From assembly GCF_032931615.1 (NCBI RefSeq), contig NZ_CP136759.1, forward strand, positions 2,867,001-2,931,000: a stretch of DNA of 64,000 nucleotides. The letters are read 5' to 3'. Below the pieces are notes generated by a model. That model was not told the DNA's origin, did no database searches, and saw nothing but the letters and a program-made list of their open reading frames with translations. Made by a program: the position numbers and the translations under genes. The stretch's first letter is position 1. Each line of letters begins with the position of its first letter. Positions 51,773 through 59,463 of the stretch are shown here, piece after piece. The stretch is from Palleronia sp. LCG004. Lineage in GTDB: Bacteria; Pseudomonadota; Alphaproteobacteria; Rhodobacterales; Rhodobacteraceae.

Positions 51773-52973
51773 TGCCCTCTTCCAGTCCCAGATCGACGCA
51801 CTCAAGGACGAGGGCAATTATCGCATCTTCGCCGATCTCGAACGGCGCTGCGGGGAATTTCCGAAGGTCACCAATCACGGCTCCGATGGCGCGCGCGAGG
51901 TCACGGTCTGGTGCTCCAACGACTATCTCGGGATGGGACAGCATCCGGACGTCGTGGCGGCGATGGTCGAGACGGCGCAGGCCTGCGGAACGGGGGCCGG
52001 GGGCACGCGCAACATCTCGGGCACCGCGCATCACCATATCGGGCTCGAGGCGGAGCTTGCCGATCTGCACGGCAAGGAGGGGGCGCTGCTCTTCTCGTCG
52101 GGATACGTTTCGAACTGGGCCGCCCTCGGCACGCTGGGCGCGCGAATCCCTAACGCGGTGATCCTGTCGGACGCACTCAACCATGCCTCGATGATCGAGG
52201 GGATCCGTCATTCGCGCGCCGACAAGGTGATCTGGAAGCACAACGACCCCGAGGATCTCGATCGCAAGCTCGGGGCCTGCGGCGACCGGCCCAAGATCGT
52301 GGCCTTCGAGAGCGTCTATTCGATGGATGGCGACATCGCCCCCATGGCCGAGATCGTCGAGGTCGCGGAGAAACACGGTGCGATGACCTATCTCGACGAG
52401 GTTCACGCGGTGGGCATGTACGGGCCGCGCGGCGGCGGCGTGGCCGAGCGTGAGGGCCTCATGCACCGGATCGACCTGATCGAGGGCACGCTCGGCAAGG
52501 CGTTCGGCTGTTTTGGCGGATATGTGACCGGATCGACTGCGCTGTGCGATTTCCTTCGCTCGTTCTCGAGCGGGTTCATCTTCACCACCGCGCTGCCGCC
52601 TGCCGTCGCGGCGGCGGCACGTGTCTCGATTGCCCATCTCAAGCAGAGCCGGACCGAGCGCGACGCGCAGAAGCGGCAGGTTGCGCGGCTGCGGGCCAAG
52701 CTCGACGCGCTGGGAATCCCGCATCTTCCGAACCCCAGCCACATCATCCCGGTGATGATCGGCGATCCGGTGAAGTGCCGCATGATCAGCGACGTGCTGA
52801 TGCGCGACTGGGGCGTTTACGTGCAGCCGATCAACTATCCCACCGTCCCGAAGGGGACGGAGCGGCTGCGCCTCACTCCCGGTCCGCTGCACAGCGACGC
52901 GGATATCGACCATCTCGTGCGGGCGCTCAATTCGCTCTGGAGCCAGTGCGCCCTGTCGCGGCAGGTCGCCTGA
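51762..52973 (+). CDS. hemA: 5-aminolevulinate synthase
   Basis: PLP enzyme condensing glycine and succinyl-CoA, the alphaproteobacterial (Shemin) entry to tetrapyrroles. 403 residues. [54 protein letters not shown] and the PLP lysine in [19 protein letters not shown] are diagnostic. At the end of the photosynthesis operon it couples precursor supply to bacteriochlorophyll demand; a second ALA synthase elsewhere is possible. Confidence 0.97.
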   Translation: MDFDALFQSQIDALKDEGNYRIFADLERRCGEFPKVTNHGSDGAREVTVWCSNDYLGMGQHPDVVAAMVETAQACGTGAGGTRNISGTAHHHIGLEAELADLHGKEGALLFSSGYVSNWAALGTLGARIPNAVILSDALNHASMIEGIRHSRADKVIWKHNDPEDLDRKLGACGDRPKIVAFESVYSMDGDIAPMAEIVEVAEKHGAMTYLDEVHAVGMYGPRGGGVAEREGLMHRIDLIEGTLGKAFGCFGGYVTGSTALCDFLRSFSSGFIFTTALPPAVAAAARVSIAHLKQSRTERDAQKRQVARLRAKLDALGIPHLPNPSHIIPVMIGDPVKCRMISDVLMRDWGVYVQPINYPTVPKGTERLRLTPGPLHSDADIDHLVRALNSLWSQCALSRQVA

Positions 52974-52982
52974 GCGTGACGC

Positions 52983-53010
52983 TTGCTCGATATCCGGAAG
53001 GCGCTAGGAT
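52983..53010 (+). promoter_or_regulatory. Candidate promoter of cycA
   Basis: TTGCTC (52983-52988) and TAGGAT (53005-53010), 16 bases apart, lie just after the hemA stop and 48 bases before cycA, which would give the cytochrome its own transcript. Confidence 0.35.
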
Positions 53011-53058
53011 GATCTGGTCGGCTTGCGGGATTGATCCGCAAAGTCAAGGGAGAGAGAC

Positions 53059-53514
53059 ATGAGAGCATCCATCTACCTTTTCACGGCCTCGATCGTCTGC
53101 GGCGCGCAGGCCCTGGCTCAGGATCACGAGATGTCGGGCGACCCCGCCGCCGGGGAAGGCGCGTTCAACCAGTGTGCCACATGCCATGTCGTGACGAACG
53201 ACGAGGGCGAGACGCTTGCCGGGCGCAACGGTCGGCAGGGTCCGAACCTCTATGGCGTGATCGGTCGCCAGGCCGGGTCGGTCGAAGGGTTCCGCTATGG
53301 CAACAGCATGGTCGAGGCAGGTGAGCAGGGGCTCGTCTGGGACGAGGAGAACTTCGTCGCCTACGTCCAGGATCCCAGCGGCTTCCTGAAGGAATATCTC
53401 GACGATCCACGTGCGCGGGGCAATATGACCTATCGCGTGCGCGACGAGGAGGACGCCGTGAACCTGGCTGCGTTTCTTGCCGATATCGGTCCCGAGGAAG
53501 ACGGCGTAAACTGA
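53059..53514 (+). CDS. cycA: Cytochrome c2
   Basis: 151 residues with signal peptide MRASIYLFTASIVCGAQALAQ. Heme site FNQCATCHVV near 37-46; GRNGRQGPNLYGVIGR and LVWDEENFVAYVQDPSGFLKEYLDDPRARGNMTYRV (Met ligand) track R. sphaeroides cytochrome c2 closely. Periplasmic carrier between bc1 and the reaction centre or oxidases. GGGAGAGAG precedes the ATG. Directly follows hemA. Confidence 0.93.
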   Translation: MRASIYLFTASIVCGAQALAQDHEMSGDPAAGEGAFNQCATCHVVTNDEGETLAGRNGRQGPNLYGVIGRQAGSVEGFRYGNSMVEAGEQGLVWDEENFVAYVQDPSGFLKEYLDDPRARGNMTYRVRDEEDAVNLAAFLADIGPEEDGVN

Positions 53515-53543
53515 TCCGCCCCTGACGGGCCGGACCGAATGCG

Positions 53544-53577
53544 ACGGGCCGCGCGATGGCGCGGTCCGTTTCGTTTT
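53544..53577 (+). terminator. Terminator after cycA
   Basis: CGGGCCGCGC (53544-53553) pairs with GCGCGGTCCG (one G-U) around a GATG loop and is followed by TTTCGTTTT. It separates cycA from the convergent flagellar fliP. Confidence 0.8.
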
Positions 53578-54308
53578 CAGAAGTAGCTTGTCACCAGCGC
53601 GGTCGAGATCAGCGTCCAGCCATCGGCGACCGCGAAGAAGGCGAGCTTGAAGGGCAGCGACACGATTGCCGGCGGCACCATCATCATCCCCATCGACATG
53701 AGCACGGCGGCCACGACGAGGTCGATGATGAGGAACGGCAGGAAGATGAGGAAGCCGATCTGGAAGGCGCGCTCGATCTCGCTCAGCAGGAAGGACGGCA
53801 CCATCATCGACAGCGGTGATTGTGGCGTCAGGTCCACCGAATCCTCGGGGCGAAGGGTGCTGAGCGCCTCGTAGGTGCGCGGGTCGATGCGGGCCGCCAT
53901 GAACTCCCGGAAGGGGTCGAGCGCCCGGGGAAGCGCCTCCTCGACGGTGAGCGTCCCCTCGACGAGGGGGGTTACGCCGTTGTCCCACGCCTCGAGGAAG
54001 ACAGGCTCCATCACGAAATAGGTGAGGAAGAGCGCGAGCGTCACGATCAGCATGTTGGGCGGCGACTGCTGAAGCCCGATGCCCTGCCGCAGGATCGACA
54101 GGACCGTGACGATGAACGGGAAGCAGGTGATCATGATCGCGAGCCCCGGAACGAGGCTCAGAAGCGTGATCAGGACCAGAAGCTGGACCGAGCGGCCGGC
54201 GAGAGACCCGTCGCCGAAATCGATCTGCACCTCCTGCGCCAGAGCGGGCGAGGAGGCGAGAAACATGGTTAAGGCCGCAAGGCACAGGAAGGCCACGACG
54301 TGGCGCAT
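53577..54308 (-). CDS. fliP: Flagellar export apparatus protein FliP
   Basis: 243 residues; cleavable signal peptide (MRHVVAFLCLAALTMFLASSPALA) and four helices. LLSLVPGLAIMITCFPFIVTVLSILRQGIGLQQSPPNMLIVTLALFLTYFVM and PFLIIDLVVAAVLMSMGMMMVPPAIVSLPFKLAFFAVADGW are the family signature. Forms the core of the export gate with FliQ and FliR. Last gene of the leftward fliF-fliH-fliN-fliP unit. Confidence 0.97.
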   Translation of the reverse strand: MRHVVAFLCLAALTMFLASSPALAQEVQIDFGDGSLAGRSVQLLVLITLLSLVPGLAIMITCFPFIVTVLSILRQGIGLQQSPPNMLIVTLALFLTYFVMEPVFLEAWDNGVTPLVEGTLTVEEALPRALDPFREFMAARIDPRTYEALSTLRPEDSVDLTPQSPLSMMVPSFLLSEIERAFQIGFLIFLPFLIIDLVVAAVLMSMGMMMVPPAIVSLPFKLAFFAVADGWTLISTALVTSYF

Positions 54309-54311
54309 GGA

Positions 54312-54617
54312 TCAGAGCCCGGTCTTGAGATCGGCGACTTCGGTCAGACGCACGGCGAGCTGGCCCGACTGGCTGCCCTCGAGCTCCTGCAATTCGCCGC
54401 GCGCGATCAGCCGGTCGCCCATATAGAGCTCCACCGGGTCGTCGACCTGCGAATCGAGCGGCAGGATCGCGTCGCGACCCATCTTGAGCAGCTCGCTCAG
54501 GCGCGTGCGGGCCTTGCCGACCGAGATCGTGATCTCGACCGGGACCTGGGCGAAGGGATGCTGAGCGCTGTCCTGCGACAGGGATTGCGGCTCGGCGGTT
54601 TGGGTCGGGTCATCCAT
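54312..54617 (-). CDS. fliN: Flagellar switch protein FliN
   Basis: 101 residues, a single SpoA domain: VPVEITISVGKARTRLSELLKMGRDAILPLDSQVDDPVELYMGDRLIARGELQ. Part of the C-ring controlling rotation direction and export. Overlaps the end of the fliH gene by 8 bases and is 3 bases from fliP, so tightly coupled. Confidence 0.94.
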   Translation of the reverse strand: MDDPTQTAEPQSLSQDSAQHPFAQVPVEITISVGKARTRLSELLKMGRDAILPLDSQVDDPVELYMGDRLIARGELQELEGSQSGQLAVRLTEVADLKTGL

Positions 54618-55206
54618 TGGCGATCTGTTCCTGGTTGATTGCGTCGAGAGCGCGGAGCGCGTCGTCGATCCGGCGCTCTACTGCGTGAAGGTCGATCTCG
54701 CGCGCAGATGCCCCGAGACGCAGATGGATCTGGCCCTCGGAGAGCCCGGCATCCTCGCGGATCGTGGCGGGCAGGGCCGTGAGGCCCTCAAGCGCTTCGG
54801 CCAACGTCGCGGCGTCGAGCGGCGAGACGGTGAACTCGACAGGCATGTCCGCCTCGTCGCGGGCCATGTCGGCGATCTCGTCGGCGAGCCTCTGGCCGAG
54901 GGTCGCGCGCAGTGCCGCGGGAACCGCGAGCCCCATCGCCGTGAGAAGCATGGGGTGCAGCGAGCGCATCACGTGGGCGCGCGCCTCGTGGAAGGTGAAG
55001 GACAGGTCCTGCAGATGCGAGCGGACGGCCTGTCGGGCCTGCTCTCCGGCCTCGGCCTGCGCCTTCTGGGCGGCATCCCAACCGGCGGCATAGCCCTCGT
55101 CGAAGATTGCGGCCCGGTCGGGATTGTGATCCGGTTTCAGCTCGACGATCTCGGGTTCGAAGACGAACGCGGTGTCGAAATCCTCGAAATGTACGGCACG
55201 ACCCAT
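54610..55206 (-). CDS. fliH: FliH-like flagellar assembly protein
   Basis: 198 residues, soluble. The sequence is poorly conserved, but place, length and design (acidic N-terminus, GYAAGWDAAQKAQAEAGEQARQAVRSHLQDLSF helical region, C-terminal domain with LSEGQIHLRLGASAREIDLHAVERRIDDAL) fit FliH, the regulator of the FliI export ATPase. Start overlaps the fliF stop (ATGA). FliI itself is not in the window. Confidence 0.75.
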   Translation of the reverse strand: MGRAVHFEDFDTAFVFEPEIVELKPDHNPDRAAIFDEGYAAGWDAAQKAQAEAGEQARQAVRSHLQDLSFTFHEARAHVMRSLHPMLLTAMGLAVPAALRATLGQRLADEIADMARDEADMPVEFTVSPLDAATLAEALEGLTALPATIREDAGLSEGQIHLRLGASAREIDLHAVERRIDDALRALDAINQEQIANG

Positions 55207-56798
55207 CAGGCCTTCTCCTCTTCTTCTTCTTCCATCCAGCTGCGAAGGATCTGCAGCGATTCGTCCTGACGCGCGTCGATGAGGTTGCGCAGACGTTCGA
55301 CGGCGGAACCTGTCGGGCTTTCGTCATCGTCGGGGGCCGAGATCGCGCGCATCCGATCGGCGGCGTAGGGCGTGTCGTCGGGGTCGATCTCGCCCGTCAG
55401 GACGCCGGGCGTCTCTTCGGGGGCGGGGGGCGGCAAACCGGCGCGCTGGCCGTCGGCGCGCTGCGTCAGGATCGGGCGCAGGACGAAGACCCCGATGAGC
55501 AGCGTGATGACCGCGAGGATGCCGAGCTGCGCCAAGCGCATCGCGTCGATGTTGAGGTTCGATCCGAAGGCACTTCCGGGCTCGGAGCCCTCGACCGGGA
55601 TAGCTTCGAACTGCATGGATTGCAGCGACAGCGAATCGCCCCGCTCCTCGTTGAAGCCGACGGCTGCGGAGATGAGCTCGCGCAGGGCGGCCATTTCCTC
55701 GGGCGGGCGCGGCTGCCAGACTGGATCGCCGGTATCGCCGGGCGTGAAGAGCCCATCGACCAGCACCGCAGTCGTGATCCGGTCGATCGCGCCGGGGCTG
55801 CGCAGCACTTCGCGCTGGATTTCGGACACCTCGTAATTGGTGCGGTTGCGCGTCTCGGAAAGGTTCGATTGCGACTGGTTGCCACCGGCTCCGGCATCGC
55901 CGTTGGGAAGGTTGCTTGCGACCGTGACGTCGTCGGAGGTGCCGGTTTCGTTGCTGGTGCTCTCGGTCGTTTCCTGGCTGATCGCGATGCGGCTTTCGGG
56001 GTCGATGCGGCGTTCGGTGATCTGCTCGCGCTCGGTCACGGTCTCGACGTTCACCTCGACGATCGCGTTACCGTAGCCCACGCGCGCCTCGAGCAGGCGC
56101 TCGACGTTGCGCTTGAGGGCGGCGGCCCGGTTGGCGGTGTCGCCCGTCGGCGTTTCGGCCTCGGATCCCGCAAGGATGACGCCCTCGTTGGCGTCGATGA
56201 CCGACACGTCGTCGGGCGAGAGGCCGCTGACGGCCGACGCCACGAGGTAGCGGATCGCACGCGCCTGCGAGGTTCCGATGCTGCCCTGTGTGGGAGTGAT
56301 GGTGACCGAGGCGGTCGGCTTCGCGTCGCGCTGGAACGGCTTGGCGACGGGGTTGGCGATATGGACGCGGGCGCTCTGGATGCGGGGGCTCGCGACGATG
56401 GTGCGGGCGAGCTCACCCTCCTTCGCGCGCCAGTAGGCGGCGTCGAACATCTGGCTGGTCGTGCCGAAGCCGCTCATCCCGTCGAGGAGCTCGTAGCCCT
56501 GCGAGGCGCTGGCGGGGAGGCCTTCGCCGGCGAGGGTCAGGCGCAGCTCGTCGCGGGCCGTGCTTTCGACGAAGATCGAGTTGCCGCGGATCTCGTAGGT
56601 CGCGCCGCGTGCCTCGAGCGCCGAGACGATCTCGCCCGCGGCACCGCTTTCGAGATCCGCATAGAGCAGGGACATGCCGGGTTGCGTCGCCAGGCGAACG
56701 ACGCCGAAGACCGCGACGATCATCGCGACGGCAGCGAGCCCGGCGACGACGCGCTTCTGGATCGAAAGGTTCGACCAGATCGAAAGAACCTGCTGCAA
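55206..56798 (-). CDS. fliF: Flagellar MS-ring protein FliF
   Basis: 530 residues. Two membrane helices (about 16-37 and 425-447); YSKASMs-type ring-building motifs near YEIRGNSIFVESTARDELRLTLAGEGLPASASQGYELLDG, and ARVHIANPVAKPFQRDAKPTASVTITP. C-terminal tail LRNLIDARQDESLQILRSWMEE binds FliG. TTG start at 56798 with AGGAGG eight bases upstream. Divergent from fliL. Confidence 0.96.
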   Translation of the reverse strand: MQQVLSIWSNLSIQKRVVAGLAAVAMIVAVFGVVRLATQPGMSLLYADLESGAAGEIVSALEARGATYEIRGNSIFVESTARDELRLTLAGEGLPASASQGYELLDGMSGFGTTSQMFDAAYWRAKEGELARTIVASPRIQSARVHIANPVAKPFQRDAKPTASVTITPTQGSIGTSQARAIRYLVASAVSGLSPDDVSVIDANEGVILAGSEAETPTGDTANRAAALKRNVERLLEARVGYGNAIVEVNVETVTEREQITERRIDPESRIAISQETTESTSNETGTSDDVTVASNLPNGDAGAGGNQSQSNLSETRNRTNYEVSEIQREVLRSPGAIDRITTAVLVDGLFTPGDTGDPVWQPRPPEEMAALRELISAAVGFNEERGDSLSLQSMQFEAIPVEGSEPGSAFGSNLNIDAMRLAQLGILAVITLLIGVFVLRPILTQRADGQRAGLPPPAPEETPGVLTGEIDPDDTPYAADRMRAISAPDDDESPTGSAVERLRNLIDARQDESLQILRSWMEEEEEEKA

Positions 56799-56859
56799 GA
56801 CCGACCTCCTGTCACTCCGGGCTTCTGCCCGTCTCGAGGCTCAATCTGATCGGTCGGAC

Positions 56860-56874
56860 TTAACAATCGGTTAG
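56860..56874. promoter_or_regulatory. Candidate CtrA binding site
   Basis: TTAACAATCGGTTAG, i.e. TTAA-N7-TTAG, one mismatch from the TTAA-N7-TTAA consensus of the cell-cycle/flagellar regulator CtrA. It lies in the 130-base divergent region between fliF and fliL, 62 and 55 bases from the start codons. Confidence 0.45.
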
Positions 56875-56928
56875 TCAAAGTAAGGTTATCTGCCGTCAAT
56901 CACGAAGATTGCACAGGAAGGTCGTGCG

Positions 56929-57426
56929 ATGGCTGACGAAGAAAAGAGCCAGGGCGCAGAAGCGCCGAAGAAGTCCGGAAAGAAGGGGCTGGTCATCGGT
57001 CTCGCCCTTGCCGCGATCGCAGGTGGAGGGGGATTCTACGCCGTGCAATCCGGCATGATCCTCGGCCACGGCGATTCGCATGGCGAGGAGCACGCGGAAA
57101 GCGAATCGACCTTCGAACCGCTGCCGCAGGTGGCGTTCCTGCCGCTCGACCCGATGACCGTGTCGCTGCCGCCCGGAGCGGGATCGAAGCATCTGCGGTT
57201 CCGCGGGGAGCTCGAGGTGGCCGATGGCGAACAGGCGGCGGTCGAGGCGATGAAGCCGCGCGTCGTCGATGTGATGAACTCGTATCTGCGGGCGGTCGAA
57301 CCGTCCGAACTGCGCCAGCCCGAGGCGCTGCTGCATCTGCGCGCGCAGCTTCTGCGCCGGATCCAGCTCGTCGTGGGCGATGGTCGGGTGCGTGACCTGC
57401 TGGTCATGGAATTCGTATTGAGCTGA
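56929..57426 (+). CDS. fliL: Flagellar basal-body-associated protein FliL
   Basis: 165 residues: cytoplasmic KK-rich start, one membrane helix (KKGLVIGLALAAIAGGGGFYAVQSG, about 19-43), a His/Glu-rich linker, then the FliL periplasmic domain (VAFLPLDPMTVSLPPGAGSKHLRFRGELEV ... LRRIQLVVGDGRVRDLLVMEFVLS). Supports stator engagement. First gene of the rightward motility unit. Confidence 0.93.
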   Translation: MADEEKSQGAEAPKKSGKKGLVIGLALAAIAGGGGFYAVQSGMILGHGDSHGEEHAESESTFEPLPQVAFLPLDPMTVSLPPGAGSKHLRFRGELEVADGEQAAVEAMKPRVVDVMNSYLRAVEPSELRQPEALLHLRAQLLRRIQLVVGDGRVRDLLVMEFVLS

Positions 57427-57437
57427 GGAGATCCAGA

Positions 57438-57968
57438 ATGGATGTTATCGCCGATATCTTGCTGATTTCGGGTGCGCTCGGCGTTGCCTTCTACTGCTTC
57501 GTGCTGTCGCGGCGCCTGACGCGCTTCACCGATCTGGAAAAGGGCGTGGGCGGGGCCGTCGCTGTCCTGTCGGCTCAGGTCGACGACCTGACGCGCGCCC
57601 TCGAGCGGGCGCAGAAGGCCTCCGCCTCGTCCGGCGAGGAACTGCGCGAGCTGACTGCCCGCGCCGAGGGGGTTTCCCGCAAGCTCGAACTGCATGTGGC
57701 CTCGTTGCACGACCTTACAGATGCGGTGCCCGAAGCCCCTCCTGCTGCCGCTCCGGCGTTCGAGCCGAGTCAGACCCCTGAACAGGCCGCGGCACCTGCC
57801 CCTGCTTTGGCCCCTGAGCCCGCAGCCCAGCCCGTCGCGTCCGTCGCACCGGAGCCCGAGCCGGAACCGGTGGTCGAGCCCGCCCCCGCGGCGAAGCCCG
57901 CCTTGCAGGCGGCGCCGCGGGTCCAATCCTTCTTTTCCCTTGGCCGTACGCCGCGCGAGGCCCTCTGA
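57438..57968 (+). CDS. Membrane-anchored coiled-coil protein with Pro/Ala/Glu tail (DUF6468-like)
   Basis: 176 residues. One N-terminal helix (IADILLISGALGVAFYCFVLSRRL), a predicted coiled coil (about 35-95: DLEKGVGGAVAVLSAQVDDLTRALERAQ...), a proline/alanine/glutamate-rich stretch (97-150), and a short basic end. Position between fliL and motE in flagellar clusters is that of DUF6468 proteins. No known activity; probably a motility-associated structural or regulatory protein. Stop/start overlap with motE (1 base). Confidence 0.75.
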   Translation: MDVIADILLISGALGVAFYCFVLSRRLTRFTDLEKGVGGAVAVLSAQVDDLTRALERAQKASASSGEELRELTARAEGVSRKLELHVASLHDLTDAVPEAPPAAAPAFEPSQTPEQAAAPAPALAPEPAAQPVASVAPEPEPEPVVEPAPAAKPALQAAPRVQSFFSLGRTPREAL

Positions 57969-58570
57969 TGGCACGTTTCAAGATCGCCAGACGCATCCGT
58001 CGTGCCGGGATCGGCACCCTGCCGCTTCTTGCGGGGCTTCTGATGGCCTCGGGGCTCGTGCGGCTCGGTGACGGAACCGGGGGCGTGCTCGTGCGGGAAT
58101 TCGGCGCGATCGCGCTCTCCGCCGCGACCTCGACCCCCGAGACCGCGCCGTCGAACGACGACGAGGTGTCCGTAATTCTCACCGCGCTCAAGGACCGCGA
58201 GGCGCAGCTCGACGCGCGCGAGGCCCGTCTCGTTGAGCGCGAGGCCCAGCTCGACGGCGTCGAGGAGCGGATCCGCGCGCAGATGGGCGAGCTCGAAGCC
58301 GCGGAAACCAAGCTGTCGGAGCTTCTGAAGCTCGCCAACCAGGCGACGGAGACCGACCTTTCCCGGCTCACCACGGTCTACGAGACGATGAAGCCAGCGG
58401 AAGCGGCACGCGTCTTCACCGAGATGGAGCCGGCCTTCGCCGCCGGGTTCCTGGGGCGCATGCGTCCCGAATCCGCCGCCCAGGTCATGGCAGGGCTCGA
58501 CCCGCAGACCGCCTATACGATCAGCGTGATGATCGCCGGCCGCAACGCGGCGACCGGCAGTCAAGACTGA
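57968..58570 (+). CDS. motE: MotE-family protein (MgtE N-terminal-like domain)
   Basis: 200 residues. One N-terminal helix, a long coiled coil (about 75-125: ILTALKDREAQLDAREARLVEREAQL...), then a MgtE-N domain, LTTVYETMKPAEAARVFTEMEPAFAAGFLGRMRPESAAQVMAGLDPQTAYTISVMIAGR. In Sinorhizobium MotE chaperones the periplasmic motor protein MotC. Next to motA, so a motor-assembly role is likely. Confidence 0.82.
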   Translation: MARFKIARRIRRAGIGTLPLLAGLLMASGLVRLGDGTGGVLVREFGAIALSAATSTPETAPSNDDEVSVILTALKDREAQLDAREARLVEREAQLDGVEERIRAQMGELEAAETKLSELLKLANQATETDLSRLTTVYETMKPAEAARVFTEMEPAFAAGFLGRMRPESAAQVMAGLDPQTAYTISVMIAGRNAATGSQD

Positions 58571-58599
58571 CCCACCAAGCCATTGCAGGAAATCAAGAA

Positions 58600-59463
58600 A
58601 TGATCGGAATCATTGGTATCGTCGTCGTGCTTGGGATGGTCTTCGGCGGCTATCTGGCCGCGGGCGGCAAGATGGGGATCATCCTCAAGTCCCTCCCGTT
58701 CGAGATGATGATGATCGGGGGGGCCGCGGCGGGTGCGTTCATCCTGTCGAACGACACCGCCTCGATGAAGCAGACGTTCAAGGGGATCGGCCGCGTCTTC
58801 AAGGGCCCGAAATGGCGGAGCGACGATTACCGCGACCTGCTCTGCCTGCTGTTCGAGCTGATCCGCCTGGCGAAATCGGCCCCGCTCGAGCTCGAGACGC
58901 ATATCGAGAACCCCGAGGAATCGGCGATCTTCGCCCGCTACCCCAAGATCAAGGGTGATCACGAGGCGGTCGAGATGATCTGCGACACGCTGCGATCGGC
59001 CTCGATGAACTACGACGACCCCCATCAGGTCGAGGAAGTGCTGGAGAAGCGGCTGGACGCGCATTTCCATCACTCCATGCATCCGAGTCACGCGTTGCAG
59101 ACCGTCGCCGACGGCCTTCCGGCACTCGGCATCGTCGCGGCCGTTCTGGGCGTCATCAAGACGATGGGCTCGATCGACCAGCCGCCCGAGGTTCTGGGCA
59201 AGCTCATCGGCGGCGCGCTGGTCGGGACGTTTCTGGGCGTGTTCCTTGCCTATGGCTTCGTCGGACCTTTCGCTGCCAAGCTCAAGACGGTGGCCGAGGA
59301 GGACGGGCATTTCTACCAGCTCATCCGCGAGGTCCTGGTTGCCAACCTGCACAACCACAGCCCCAATATCTGCATCGAGGTCGGACGGCAGAACACGCCG
59401 CACCATTATCGCCCCCGGTTCAACGACCTCGAGGAAGCGCTGAAGGGAGCGCGCGCGGCATGA
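58600..59463 (+). CDS. motA: Flagellar motor stator protein MotA
   Basis: 287 residues, four helices. IIGIVVVLGMVFGGYLAAGGKMGIILKSLPFEMMMIGGAAAGAFIL and PALGIVAAVLGVIKTMGSIDQPPEVLGKLIGGALVGTFLGVFLAYGFVGPFAAKL are diagnostic of proton-driven MotA. MotB, its partner, is not in the window. Overlaps the next gene by 4 bases (ATGA). Confidence 0.96.
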   Translation: MIGIIGIVVVLGMVFGGYLAAGGKMGIILKSLPFEMMMIGGAAAGAFILSNDTASMKQTFKGIGRVFKGPKWRSDDYRDLLCLLFELIRLAKSAPLELETHIENPEESAIFARYPKIKGDHEAVEMICDTLRSASMNYDDPHQVEEVLEKRLDAHFHHSMHPSHALQTVADGLPALGIVAAVLGVIKTMGSIDQPPEVLGKLIGGALVGTFLGVFLAYGFVGPFAAKLKTVAEEDGHFYQLIREVLVANLHNHSPNICIEVGRQNTPHHYRPRFNDLEEALKGARAA

